In this document: positions 1-18,379 of the stretch, in pieces
Numbering within the stretch: position 1 is the stretch's first letter
How the letters are laid out: every line of letters begins with the position of its first letter
Assembly (NCBI GenBank): GCA_023053545.1
Contig: JAKZAN010000006.1
Span: forward strand, 1,803,001 to 1,867,000
Length of the DNA stretch: 64,000 bases
Direction: 5' to 3'
Origin: Lepidurus packardi
Lineage: Eukaryota; Arthropoda; Branchiopoda; Notostraca; Triopsidae
Program-made: the position numbers and the translations under genes
The notes under the pieces: generated by a model
Database searches by the model: none
What the model was told of the DNA's origin: nothing
What the model saw: only the letters and a program-made list of their open reading frames with translations

Positions 1-3000
1 TTTTTGGTTCGTAAATGGGCCATAACCATTTGACCTCGTATATTTACAGCCGGCACGGAAGCAAAGGCCCCGAGAGCTTAAGGGGTGGGTGGCCAGGTGT
101 GTATGAATTGGTCCGACCCAGGATTAACATTTTCATACCTGTAAAAAGAAAGGGGGTGGGTATGGCAAGGGTGTCAGCCTCGCAGTCAAAGCGATTTAGG
201 AAGGTTAAATCGTGCAGGAGGGGTATTGAGGCGTTATTGGCAATGGTTACAGAGCCCTTTATACAAGGCCTCACAACACCCACAAAAGAAAAACGTGATG
301 GTGACACGCGCGCCTGCAACAATTGCTTATGGAAACCGTTGTATGCTTCGATGCAGCATCGCGGCATCGCGATCAGATCCGAATCGACACACACATGCGA
401 CACCATGGCCAGAGATTTATGTACATAGGCATATAAAAGAGACCAGGTGTGTCGTATGTGATTACCATTCAGAGACGCAGGGAGGCTGCAATGCGTACCT
501 CGCGCAGGAGAAGGAAAACGAGAGCTCTTGGACATCTGTCCCACAAAGATGCACTCTACTCTTCATTTCAACATTTTTTGAGACTAAATTCCTTTTATTT
601 TTTTTTTAATAATAAAGAACGGAAAAATAATAAAAGAACTTTTTTTTTTTTAAATAATAAAATTTGGTCCTGAATTGTAACGTAATTTTTATTATTTACT
701 TTTTAACTAGCGTGGGTAATACAGACAATTGCCGGTCTTGTAGTGAAAATATGTATTACAGGATGTCAATTTTGATTGGGATACTATTTCCAGGTACGAT
801 TGTGCATTGTTGGTCTTGAATTGGGCGGTTTTAAGTTATATTTAGAGCTTCGACAGGGTTCGAGTATGCAATGGAGTCGGCTGGTGAATTTTTAATTTTT
901 CGAACGCGTGGTTAGATTTTTTTGGCCATAAATTTACTGAAGGAAAGACACGGCCGAAAGACAGATGCAAGGCCTAAAGTAGAGTAGAACCAAGTCAAAA
1001 AAGCGTAATTTTAACCCTTCTGATGACTGTTCAAATGGGTACTGGAAAACTGGAGGGTTTTTTGACTCTCAAGAGACTCTTTCATCCAACTGACGGACGC
1101 ATCGATGAGTGAAACATGCATTTATATCTAAAAAGGAAAGCGACGCTGGAGAGGAGGGTTGGCTTGCTGGACTTGGAAATAAAAGAAAAGCTGTTAGCGT
1201 TTGTCCTTTGTCGCCTCATAGCTAGTACACTACAGTACAGTAAGCCATACCAGCCTTGGGAAGTACAGCTTGAGTTTTGGTAGATAAAGAAGGTACACGT
1301 TTCGTACCAGTCCCTGTTGAAGCACACCTTTGAGTGTTTGAAAGCTCTCGAGCAATTTTTTTTGCTAAAAAATCGAAAGACCCGAGGAAAATCATGTGGT
1401 GTTGACTGATGGGTGGGCTCCGATTAGGGTCTACTGCGGAATAGTATTGCAGCACCCTGCTGCTCTGGTTGGTATAGTGCTGCTTGCTACCCGCTTTTAC
1501 CGTCGAAGAAAGCGAAAGGTGAACGATGTCGAGAGGTTGTTCTTTGACGTGTACATTTTCCACCTCGGTGCACCTTTTTACAATCTTGGGAAGTTGTAAG
1601 TGCCTTCTCACAATGAACTGGAAGATGAGGAGAGGACATGATGAGGAGAGGGCCTTCAAGCTATAGTCTGATGTATGTGTGGACAACTCGCACATAACAA
1701 GGGAGACCTGGGTAAAGATTCTTTTATAGAGACTCGACAAAGCATAACAAAAGGTGTGTGGAAGTCTATTCAGGAAAATATGGTAATAAAACGGAAGCTC
1801 CCAGGTAAAATAAGCTCTACGCAACTTTGAAGGTGAATCTTGAATGGAAAACAACCCAGCTTTCCTTTCTTTTCAGTCGAGTCTCCGTCGCAACCAATAG
1901 TACGCTTGTGTATACCTTGACATCAGACACCTTCTTTTTGAGTAATCTCGCAATCGCCAAGCATTAAAGGAGTGAAACAAACCTGAATGGCGAAACACAT
2001 TCGCAGCCCAAGCCTGAAAACTACAGCGAGATGAATAGGCTTTCAGAAGCTATTGTCTGTTAATTTGAAAGCTAATAGTAGAGTTACGTAGTTAGTTACA
2101 TTTGTTAACTTGCCATTTGCGTCTGCTCCTTAGATACATCAACTTGTAAGCGAGTGTAGTGCATTTGTCGAGTCCTGTGAGTCGTTTACTTTAGGATTTA
2201 TGAGCCATGTACCTGATTTTTTTTTTACTGTGCTGTTTTGTTGTAGTATACTTTAAGAAATTCTGAGGGTTCTAGAATTTGAAACCGTGGTGCATAGGTG
2301 CAAGAGGCAGCTCACATTACTGAACTGCTCCATCAAGGTAGTCCGACAGCCCAAACCAAAAAAGACCCAGGTTTCTCAGGTTTATGATGAGGGCATGAAA
2401 GGTTTCCATGACCCCTCCGCATGTGTATTACTATACATACGGGCCTATTGTAAAAACATAATAAAAATTTCCCAGGCTCTTATTTGGTTCACCTAAACAC
2501 CCCTGTGTGTGTACAGTACCTTCGCTGTACAGAAAAACGGGGGTTAATTGTTTGTAAGTTGTAGTCAACGTTTCGTGAACCATATAGTTAGTTTGGTTTA
2601 AACATATAGGCAATTGGTATCACTTCCAGAAATTCGGACTCTTTTGGGTGTGATACTACGATTTCCTATTAAAAGATAAGGCAGGGTAGAGGGAGAAAGC
2701 CTGACAGAGAAGCTTCGTCTCGCGTATCCTCGTTTCTATCATTTTCTACAGAAAATGGACTATATCGTGTATAGTGTTCTGTAGTTAGACCGACAAAAGT
2801 CGTTGGTCAAGTGTTGATTCTGATAACGGGTTTTATCTAGCTCGTAGTTTCAAGTTTGTTTTATGGAACGGCCCATAAAAAAAAGCAGCTTTGGACGGTC
2901 TCGGCGGAATCAGCCTTAGTTTTTGATGCCTTCATCGGTTTTGCAGCAGTGTTGAGGTCAGCAGAGGTTATCTCGAACCACCCACCTCCTCCTCTACATC

Positions 3001-4972
3001 CGAGCCAGCCCCAAAGATGCGGTGTGTATAATAGCTTTATGTGACGTCGTATCCGGTCTCCTGGTACTTCTTACTTTGCCTCAGCTCACCTTTGACCTGG
3101 TTGGGCCATCCGTCTTCTTTTTGCTCAAGCGATACCGAGTCGAACAGCGCAGCGTATAGAGCATCATCATCTTCATTTCACCACATTCTCTTCTATCTCC
3201 AGGCCAGAACTATTGATAGCGGGTGGGGAAACTGAAAAAGCGCTCGCTTCGCCCTGACGTTAAGCAGACACCAATATATTAAACCCAGGCAGCAGCAGCG
3301 CACTAACTTGTCATCCATTATACTAGATCGCTCCATTCGTTTTGCCTTGCATGGAAAAGTCATCTAGGATGGGTTATACCTTGTACTCTCACTTTTCTCT
3401 ACTTGGAAAGTGTCGTTGAGCTTCATAAAGAGTCTCCTTGTTAGTCAAGTCTCGTGTCAGGCGTAAAGAATTTTGGGCTCTTGAGCTTAAAATTATGATC
3501 TGGTGGATGAAAAAGAATTGGAATTCTGGCCACCGGCAGAATAGAAAACTTTTTTAAAAAGATACTCCCAAGGAACAGTTTTGAGACTGTAATTCATAAT
3601 GGTAGATATCATGTATTCATACGCAAAGTGGCAAGAAATCGTAGCTCTAATGGTTGATGTTATAATGTAGGGAAACTGCCTTTAATGCTATCCTTGTCTG
3701 CATTTCAAGGCTGAGATCAAGAGTTTTGGCGACAGGCGGTCAAGTTGATTACTGTAGAGTGCGGTGTTGTTCCAGTACTTTGGGGGGATTCTCTGAAGAT
3801 ACGTTTTCCTTGGCTGTTTCCTAGTTTGATAACGATTAAGAAAGTTAGCCAACACATGTTTTAAATGAGTCCTTTCGGGTTTTGGGCGCTGACCGTTTTC
3901 CTTGATGCTTGTAGCCGTTGCTATATACGGCACTCTTAATACGATCCAGGTTCCACTCATATTATGTGGCATATATGAAAGGGCCACCATTGCACATATA
4001 CACACTCTGCAGGACGACTATAGAGCTGTAAACTCTCATAACCATGCTACAGCCACTACATCACGGACGCTGGGCACGCCTGGCTTCATATGAAGACACG
4101 ATAAGACCCCCCACCAACTAGCCTAGCCCAGCAGCCAAACGATCTGAACGCTGCTCAATAAAGTAGACCTTTATCAATCTTCTTTTCGCCTTTTTATCCA
4201 CCTTTGAAAGAAGCTCGAAGAGTTCTGGAACGAGGCATCATACCTTACTCGACTGGGCTGGCTTTGAGCTCAAATTAACCAACCCACACGACGTTCTACG
4301 CCGTTGCTGACCCTATTACAAATCTTTGATTCTTAGAAACACAAATATTTTTATTATTTTTCAAACTTTTTCTTAAGATCAATCAGCATGGCTTTGGCCT
4401 TTTGTGCAACTCACAGTATACAAATTTCGCAAACCTGTATACTGTTAAAAAAAATAAAAATAACGCTGTAACTGTCTTAAAGAGATCTGGGGATTTCTTA
4501 ACAGTTCAAGTTTCATTAGTAATCTGGAAGCGTTCAGGTAATGGTTATTTTGATTGAACGTAGGTATCCATTACATAAATTAGATTCTCGGATGCCATCA
4601 TATCCGCTCTGCGTATAAGTTGATTGCTCGTGTTATGCTTGTGCCGCGTAATGTAAGGGAAAGCCAGGGCAGTGCCCAAATAATGTAAACAGAGGAGCGC
4701 CTTTTGCAGCCCCAGCGTCGACTCAATGTTTCGTCGACCATTACTATTATACAACAAGACCCATATCCATATATTACGACAAAAGGGTTCCTTGTTCCAT
4801 TCCACAGAGCTCTGGTTCCCTGACTTCTTCTCTGCTCTGCTCTATACGTTGGGGTTGTTAGTGTAACCGACCAGAAAGCCCGTTAACCAACTTCTTTTGG
4901 CTCCCCCACCCCCTCAATATAAAGAGCAACTCACTACCACTTTGCCGAAATACCCAAGGTTTGTCTGGCATC

Positions 4973-4973
<1 letters not shown>
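1..4973. other. Non-coding stretch, no gene supported
   Basis: Open frames here (up to 210 codons at 1854-1222 on minus) lack recognisable domains, splice-consistent extensions or matching neighbours. There are A/T-rich runs near 600-660. No RNA gene was recognised. Confidence 0.55.

Positions 4974-5014
<41 letters not shown>
4974..5014 (+). repeat. Homopolymer run of 41 C
   Basis: An uninterrupted run of C as assembled (G on the minus strand). Runs of this length slip during replication and sequencing, so the true length is uncertain. Confidence 0.97.
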
Positions 5015-5017
<3 letters not shown>

Positions 5018-5144
5018 TAACCTTATCGTATGCACCTTCCAAATAAGGAATCGTTTTTCCGTGTTTATGTCGTTAGGATAAAGGGGTGCTGTTAATGGTT
5101 TGAAAGGAAAAAAGTTTAGATAGGATGAAGTTTCTTTTTAAGAA

Positions 5145-10019
<4,875 letters not shown>

Positions 10020-12311
10020 TCAAGTCATCCTACTGAATTTCGAATGGGTGGCTAATCTTTCCAGGAATCGGCTGCCCCAGAAGATTGCCGCGACTGCCAA
10101 GTACATTTCAACGGCGAACGACACCCAAGAGCCATCTATAAGCTGCGGGTAGAGTGACATGTAGTAAACCAGTGCGATGCAGCGGGCACATTCGAAAGCT
10201 TCCGCGTTTTGATTTTTCTCCAGGAGTAACCCAAAGATGGTTAAAGATATGATAATGTAACTCGTAAAGCATATAACAGATAACTGACTAAGCACCTAAA
10301 ATAAATTATTTAATAAGAGTTTTTTCTACGATTCTGAAAGTAACGTGGCAAATAAATTACACAGCCTTTTCTTTTCCCCTAATAGTTGCGTAGTCTCGAA
10401 AAAAGTGTCTATGAATCACAATCAAGTCTAAAAACCGAGCATTAGAGGACACTACGGATCAGGGACGCAACACCAAAACGCAATACTTTTCTTTCCTCCA
10501 TTTCTAAAGACCGTGAACGAGAATTTGAAAATCTATGGATATGAAGCAGTGCTACCAATTTACTTCATTTGCCACTTTACTTTAAAAAGATGATGGAAAG
10601 ATAAAGCAATTTACGTTCATACGGAGAACCAGTTCCTGTAATTGTACGATTACGACGGCGAAATGTACCGACAAATGGATCTTGGTCCAGTTGGATATTT
10701 GCACATCGTATTTCTGACGATCCTTCATCTAAGAAATTAGAGAACAAACGTTATGTTAGTTAGCTTATGAAGGAAAATGTGGCTTGCTTCTAATTTGAGA
10801 TGAAACCATCCCGTCCAGGGGCTATCGGGTGTCCAACTAGGTCCTTTGATCACTGCCGACATTTTGTTGTAGAACCCGGGCAATGTCTGAAGTCTCTGCC
10901 ACAGATCTTTGACGTAAAATGTCTAAATGTTTTTTTTTTAATACATATGTATTGTTTACTATAAGAAAACACCCTTGTGAGTTACTTGTAAAATGACGGG
11001 ATTGAAGGACTCGTGCCTGTGGACTAAACCATAAACAATTTCTTCGTTCAGCTGCTCTTGGAATGTACCAAACAGGCGATCCCATATTATCAATACCCCG
11101 CCGTAGTTTTTGTCTACGGCATCTCGGTTACAACCTAGGTAGAAAACCCCCACATAGAATACAATAAAAAAAAGGAACTATCAGGTCAAGGAATGCGAGG
11201 TCAAGAAAACTTCACTTTATTAAATAAAAAACTTTCTTCGTAGGTTGAGTTACCGTGGTGAACGCGATGATGTTTGGGTGTGTTGAAAATCCACTCAAGT
11301 GGCCCCAGAGAATCGATAAGTTCTGTGTGGACCCAGAACTGGAAAAGCAAGCTAAACTGCTGATGGGCCAAGAACTGTGCTGGAGGAATAGCCAACGCCA
11401 ACGGTGTGTACAGCAGCTACAATTAAATTTTGCTTATGTAATTTCATATAAAATATTTTCCATTCGTTTGCATTCTAGATGCTCCTTTTCAATATCAACC
11501 ATGTTCCAGCCTCATTGTATTTCCCCTATTTCAAGTCACTTACCCATGTAATCCAGGATTGGAAAAAGCCGTGTCGTAATCCCACTGCCAGATTAAAATC
11601 CTCAGAGCTGTGGTGCACCTGGTGCTGGGCCCACAACACGTTAATCTCTAAAACGAGAAAAAAAGGCACGATTTACCGCCACCAGACCCGAGAATGAAAA
11701 ATGGGAACATTTTAGGTGTTGGAAAGAAGAAGAAAAAAAAAACATGTTCAATCCTCTAAGCTATTACCATGGCTTGCTCGGTGAACCCAATAGTAACCAA
11801 AATCAACAGCTAAGGCTGTCATGTACCACGTACATGGCGAATCCCACCGTAAATCCACCAAACGATACTTGTCGTACAGCCATAGGTACAAGCTAGCCTC
11901 AGCACCCCTGAATAATATCCTTAAAAGAATTCGTAAACGTACTAATCAATTCGTGTTCGGTTTGGCTGCTTGTGTGCATTTTATCCTACTTTCCGCACTC
12001 ATGCAAAAGGCCAATGCTAACAGACGTCCATGTGTCGTTGAAACGAGGCAGCGCTTTTCCATTGCCTCGAGCCCACGCGGTGCAGTATTCCAAGAGAATA
12101 AAGCAAGCAAAGTAGGGAAAGGCCTATATTCGATCATTGTGATATAGGTACTTGGAACGCAAATAAAAATAGAAGTTAAGCAAATTGCCTGTTGCCAATA
12201 ATTTGGGACGCAATGCCAGTCAGGATAACTCGTTGTCCGCGGGTTGATGAGATAGAAAAACACGCTTATTCCTTCCCAGACGTTCACTACACCGGATTCA
12301 CTGAAATTCAT
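10020..12311 (-). CDS. AGMO: Alkylglycerol monooxygenase (AGMO/TMEM195), nine exons
   Basis: Membrane-bound, tetrahydrobiopterin-dependent iron enzyme of the fatty-acid-hydroxylase superfamily that cleaves the ether bond of alkylglycerols at the ER (family knowledge). Coding exons read on the minus strand: 12311-12189, 12123-11990, 11919-11768, 11647-11544, 11416-11254, 11134-10986, 10922-10788, 10728-10615, 10295-10020. Together they give 1350 nt, 449 residues plus stop, close to the roughly 445 of vertebrate AGMO, and all phases agree. Visible motifs are DFGYYWVHRASHE (HxxxH, about residues 125-137), HQVHH (145-149), WVHTEL (about 200), HHRVHH (220-225) and DKNYGG soon after. The C-terminal hydrophobic part aligns along its length with the vertebrate protein as I remember it. 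The start is the first ATG after an in-frame TAG five codons upstream. Introns are 59-319 nt; introns 1 and 7 need GC donors. The drm gene lies upstream, divergent, about 6 kb away. The family call is very secure; single splice sites are less so. Confidence 0.93.
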
Positions 12312-15300
12312 GTCTGTGCTACTCTAGTTTTGCTGATGGTCAGACCCAAAATAGCCCTTTGCTTCACAACTGTGTTTACAAGTTGGCTGTAATTCACAGT
12401 GAAGAATAATTCGGCGGCTTGATTGACTGAGGGCTGTATGAAAAAGTTCTTCTAGCGAAGTTACAAAGTGGCCAGCTAACAGTCTGGCAGACTATTAATA
12501 TTTGATCCGTTCGTAAGTCGGAAACATTCCACGAAGCCCCATAAGTCGTCGGAAGGAGTTCACGATTTGTGACATTCTAATTATGAAATTAAACAATACA
12601 GGTCGGAAAAGATAAGTACACACGTGACGTATACTTCGCTTAGGTCCGCTTGGGTTAAAAAGCCCTTGAACATCACGTATCGTACTGATGCTCCATTTCA
12701 GGATGCATAAAACAGCCCCAGAACTGAGACGAGAGTGCGCAGTTTGGAACTCGACCAAAGGACCGGACGAGAATAACGCCAGGTTTACTATTTTGCTCTT
12801 AAGTTTGCTATTTGTGTTCAAGGTTGTAGTGGTCAAATTAAAGTTTGTATTTGGAGGTGCGGTAATATTTATTAGTGGGGTGAGCTCATGTTGTGGTTCG
12901 ATTCGCAAAAATGCAGGTTATGGATGTTACGAGAATGGATTTGAGCAACGCAATGTGTCGTGCAGCGGGGCCACCTGAAGAGGCTTTCCTGAGAAAAGAT
13001 CATCCATTAAGCGACATCTGTGAGCTACACCCTTTCTGACAGTCTAGAATGGACTGCGATTTCATAAAACTCGCAACACTTGCCATGACATGGCAGAAAA
13101 ACCAAGTATAATTTCCTTCCCACGTTTACTCCCGCCTCCATTCTTAAAGCGTATAATTTTCTTTTGCAGTAAAATGGTGGTCGGACGAGGAAGCGACCAT
13201 TGGCCCAACGCAAGTAACCATCTCAGCTTACGTTTTGTGGAACTACCTAATATGAAAGGTGCTACCGTACGCGGATCTTTGGGATTGGTTACCGGAGCAA
13301 ACCTTGATAAAAGCTACCTGGCGTTGTTGGTTGCACAGGAGCCATCTCGCTTACATTTTATGGGCTTAGGAATGAACAGTGGACGAGTCCCGTCGTATCC
13401 CGGAGCTGAGAGATTTCCACCGGGATAGAGTGAGCGCCGGAGAGGAAGAGAGAGAGGCAGAAGTGGTAAAGGGTTGAGTCGACGGTGTGCTAACTCAACC
13501 GGTAACAGTGCGGGACTGAACTGTAGGCTTGAAAGTTTCGAGTTTTCCTGGAGGCGGAGTCTGAAGCCAGGTGAGACGTCCTCCTCTCGACTTCTGTGCG
13601 GTTCCCACGCTAAGGCAACTCTGTATTCCCATTCCAGCGTTGGCATAACAGGTAAAAAGGATGATGAGGAGAGGGTTTTTCATTCGTGCTGTCTGGGCAT
13701 GGAGATGTATGCACACGACTGCAATATTGTATATGGACATAGAAGGAATCCCAGGGACTGTGAAGGCAAAGGCAGAAACAAGCTATAATAGCTTACAACC
13801 TTGTAAAACTTTGGCAATGTTCAGTCTTGAGACTTTTTCTTTTTCTCGTTGGGAAAGTAAGGCACATTCCAAGACCAGGGACTTTCATTACACATGTTCA
13901 TGCTGTTTGCTGGAACCATTTATGCCTGATGGCCTGTTTGATTTTGTACCTTCGATGATGGATGCTTCATTTCAACTAGAAACTTTCTTTCCTAGATTTT
14001 TGTGAATGATGTGAGATCTTGACCGGTTTTTGTGGTGCCCAGAATTGACTATATGAGAAGACAGAGGTCAAGCCTTAAAGGTGACACGAGGGTTTTCCAT
14101 GTTGGCAGCGATACGTCACGATGGAGACGGCGGTACGCCTTGATGTTGATGATTTATGAAGTTTTGTGTGCAATACTAAGCGTTGGCTTGCAGTGGAGGA
14201 GTGTAAGGGAAAATGGTTTCTTCGTCTCCCACATCACCGCAGTCATCCCGTCTGAGACAAGAGTCAAAGCGTTTTTACCTGAAGCCTGGCTGGCGCGTAT
14301 ACGCATAACATGCCTCCTCGTCTCCCAACAACTCCCCACCCCCTCCCTCCCAGGAAACGATTGTACATATCGAAACCTTAAAAGCTCGATCGCCGACTAT
14401 ATGACGTTTTGCCTTGGATTGAAGATCCTGCCCAACACGTGAAGCCCGAAAACGACCCATGATTTGGCGTTTAACGGGAGAGAAGGGGCGGAGTAGGATT
14501 ACTACCCATCCCGCCGTGTTGCATGGACAATGGAAGGAGGCAACAGGTAACCACACGAAAACTTTATTGAACAGTTTTTCCAAGGAACTTCTTTTCCTCT
14601 GGGGTTATAAAAAGGTAATTCATTTTTCTAAAATTTTCTCCTTTTTCTGGGCTGTCTCTAGGTACAACACGTAAATGAAAACAAAACGTGACGGTGGGAA
14701 AGGATACTGCGAGGGAGGAAGGCGTATATCCAGTTTATTGTGCAGGGAAGTAGGCGGTGCATTATTGCATGGTGGAAAAAGCTCGGCCATGGGAAGGACT
14801 GGTTTGCCGGAGCCTCCTGCCTTTCCTGTGTCCGAATGAAAATTTTCCCCAACTCGAAGTGGGCTCTTTTACGCTGGTTCCTCTGGCCCTTTTGGGGAAG
14901 GCCCGTAGCAGGGAGTCCCTCGAACCTCGGATGGGAGCGACCAGAATGCAACTGAAAGTGCCCGGACCCACAACTACGCCAGCTACTTTAATTGCTTGGT
15001 GGATTCTTAGAGCTGTCAGCAGCCTGATACACATTTAAAGCTTCCTGCTTACCAGTCTTACACCAGCATCCTCGCAATACAGAAGCATCCACTGGCAACG
15101 TAGAATCACCTCATACTAAAGAGCGATACTTTGCTACGCCAGTTACAGTTTATAACTTGAATCAAATTGGTAAACCCAGCATCGACTCCGCTGCTATTCT
15201 ACAACCTCTCGGAACTGAAATTGTATAGGTAAGTCCCATTTCGATAAATATTTATTTAGTTAAGTGTAGAGATTTCTATTTAGTTGCTGGGAGGGAAGAG

Positions 15301-18300
15301 GGTTAATGGTAACTGTTCTGGATTAGTGGAGTCCCACCTCGAATTACTAGTTATCGGGACTGCTTTGGTCCTTATGAGTATTTATCAAGGTTCAAAGTGT
15401 CAGTTGGCAAACGTTAGGCCCCCCTTTTCTTATCGTCTCGAAAAAGCGTAGGTTCGTCGCGTGAATAGAGTTGGAGTGTGTGCGGTTGGCTTGGTTAAAC
15501 TTAGAAAAGCCCAGTAGCTGCTGCCGTGGTTCAGGCGGTAGTACAGCCCACCTTTTGCCTCTCACCTGTCTGTGACTTTCCTCTGGCTTGTTGGGGACTC
15601 CACGATCCACTCAACTCACGGTAGCAGCAGCAGTTTAGCCCACGCGCCCAAGCTAATTACCCACTAACGCACATGCTTGTAGACTTCTTCAGCCAATCGT
15701 CGTGCATTCAAAAGACCCTACTGCTGAACGTGCGCTATTGTAAGTGTAGTTTGACTGACGTGACGCAAAGTTGAGTCAAAGTAGTTTCTTTACGATTGTT
15801 GCATAACGTTGGCAGCTATACCATTGATGGTCGTTTGGCAACCCCCCAAAAAAAAGCAAAAACATTCCAATAACGTTTCCCACGCTGAATCTTGGTCAGC
15901 AAAAGCTCGGAATTGCGGGTAAAAGGCCGAGCTCCTCCTCTTGAGCAACAATAGTCATAAAAAGGGTAAGGTAAAAAAGAACTATGGGACTATTATTTAT
16001 CACGGGCAAAAGTCAAGAGGACCCACAAGCCAAAAGCAAACGTTTAGGCTCAGCTTGACCTCTGCTCTGGCTCTTCATTTTGTCTTCAGAGTGACTGTCT
16101 TACTTTGTTGAACCCCGCGTTTGTTTCTTCCTTATTCTCCACTTTTTGGAATGCTATCTTTTGAGCTCAGAGAGCGTACCTTTCTTTTAAAAACTTTCCA
16201 CGCAGGCCAAGCTAAACGTAATTACCGTCGTTAAAAAACGACCGGTCCCGCCCTCCCGATGGATCTTTATGGGTCCCTGTGGTACAGCACCACGGCAAAC
16301 GGGCCAGAAAACCGGCGAGGTAAATGGTTTCTCACGCCTCCTTTTCTGCTTCATCCGACATATCTTTTACCTTAATATGCCAAACATTCCTTTCTCGGTT
16401 AGCTTGGCTCCCATGATACCCAATTGTGCCATGTGGGTGGACCATTAGTGGCAACATTCTAGTGTCGAATTAGCTAGGAATCAAATCAGCTTGCGTAACT
16501 AGAGCCAACAATGAACTTATTTTTTAAAATTTTATTTCGCAGTAGCAATCAAGGCCAGGTTTTCGTGTATCGAATTTCTATCGTTATGTAAAACAGGGAT
16601 GGAAGAAATAGTAGCTATTACGAAGAAGGTGTTTAGAAGTAGGCGTATCTGAAAAGTTTAGCTAACCCAAATCAGATATCCGCGGCTTGATTTTAGCTTT
16701 TGTGACGGTCAATTTGGCACCAGAACCAACTCAATATCAACACTGGCGCAGCTTAGTTTGCGTAGGTTCAATTGGCGTTTATTTGACGAGCAGGGGCAAT
16801 CGAAGCTAAGTTTTTATACTACTGAAAAACGCGCGGAGGTTTCGTTCTGGCCCCCGGTTTTATGGCGTTGCGTACATGGTATCATACCATTCTACCATTG
16901 TGAATTCCAGCGAGTAAACTAACAGTTTTTGAGGTTTGACGTCTGGTGTTGAGAGGGGTTGCTTGTGGCATTTGTGTGGGGATCCTCAAAAACCGGCAGC
17001 AATCTCTCAAACTGCTTGGAACTGCTCGGTCCATTTTATGACCACCGCAATAGAAGGGGTTTGGACGGACCTGAGGATGCCCACAGCCGCAGTGGCAATG
17101 CCGCAATTCTCTTCGGCATCTTTTATGACAGCAATGTGAAATGCTGCTGTTTTTCCCCCGTTTTTACACTCCAACTAGCTGCCACGCACAGAGATCTACG
17201 GGCCCCACTCCGAAACCGATTGTTTGAACCGTAGTAAAATTGATTTGCATCCGGTCTGTACTTGCTCGTGTACTTGGAGTTTTCAAGTAACTGTATAACT
17301 TGCAAACCTCATTGCTCTTGCCCTCTTTTCTCCCCCTCCCTCCCTGCAAACATACCGTCGTAGTGTAAAGAAAATTGCGTAGATTGTACAAGATTTATGT
17401 GGTACTAAAAATCCCCACTTGCGCATGCTGAAGATTTTGTTACATCGAACTCATGTAGCTCAGTTAGGAATGCAGGACTGTGAAGCATTACCAACTAAGA
17501 AAAATCATTTGTCGGAACTGAAATGTTAGGGTTTCTGTTTTCTGAAATACTCATTTTCTGGAATACACAGACAGAGATAGAGAGAACTGTCAGAAGAAAT
17601 GGGACACATGTTAACCCTAATAATTCTGTCAACATGGTCGAATCCTCTGGAAATGACTGAAAATTTCATGCAGACGAGGGGAAAAGGGGGATGAGTGATG
17701 TTAAACTGATTAAACACAAGAAATAGAGGGGTGACGCCATTCATACACAGAAACGGATAAACTGATAGAGGTGATAAGGTTTCTCGCTCCCACCTTTTTC
17801 TCTGTTTTGTGCTAACTTGAGTTAACGTTTCCTGTTGGTACAGTTCGCCTGGCTATATTTTCCTGAGTTTGTGCACCAGGGCGGCCACTTTATTTGTCCG
17901 GAAAGGCGGTGGTATGTGCATTTCTTTTGCGTGCGACCCTGTTCTATCCTTACGATCCAAGTTGGAACGTGTTAGCTCAGGTTGGTCCCCCAAAAGGTGC
18001 TAAAAGAGTGCTGGGACGGTTGCAACCGGATATCCGACGTCGTCGGCCTAAACAGGGAAACCTGTAGCTGCCAATATGAAGCGTTTTCTAATGTCGTCCT
18101 TTTCTTTTTCCTTTATCTGTAGAAGTACACAAGCCATTCGCAGGTACTTGCATTCGGAGTTACCAGAGGGCGAATAAAAAAGCTTCGTCAACCATTAGTT
18201 CTCTCGGTGTTGAGTGCGCGATAAGGACCCCCGAACAGTCTTAGCAACACCAACTTGCAACCTGCGTGGGATTGATTCGTTGTTGGTGATATCAATCCTA

Positions 18301-18379
18301 AGGCACCATCTTGGGAGAAGCAAATCGAACCGTTTGGAGTTTGTTGTGGTGGAGGAGCGAGTTAACCAACGCCGTCAGA
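12312..18379. other. Upstream space shared by divergent AGMO and drm
   Basis: About 6 kb with no convincing exon. It should contain both promoters and 5' UTRs. TTCCCACGCT occurs at 13602 and TTTCCCACGCTG at 15876; both contain the reverse complement of CGTGGGAA, a Su(H)-type core. The frames at 13090-13428 and 14032-14442 show no recognisable domain. Confidence 0.5.

Noticed and set aside
1222-1854. Minus-strand ORF of 210 codons, and a plus-strand string (FECLKALEQ, then LTDGW) faintly like a Gypsy reverse transcriptase/RNase H boundary.
   Set aside because: The similarity covers only a few residues, breaks frame between the two parts, and lacks the catalytic acidic motifs; the minus ORF shows no domain.
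12495-12908. Minus-strand 137-codon ORF just upstream of AGMO as a possible 5' coding exon.
   Set aside because: The AGMO start at 12311 has an in-frame stop five codons upstream and already gives a normal N-terminus; the ORF has no AGMO-like residues.
17455-17467. TAGCTCAGTTAGG, a good tRNA A-box.
   Set aside because: No B-box follows at the right distance and no cloverleaf can be drawn.
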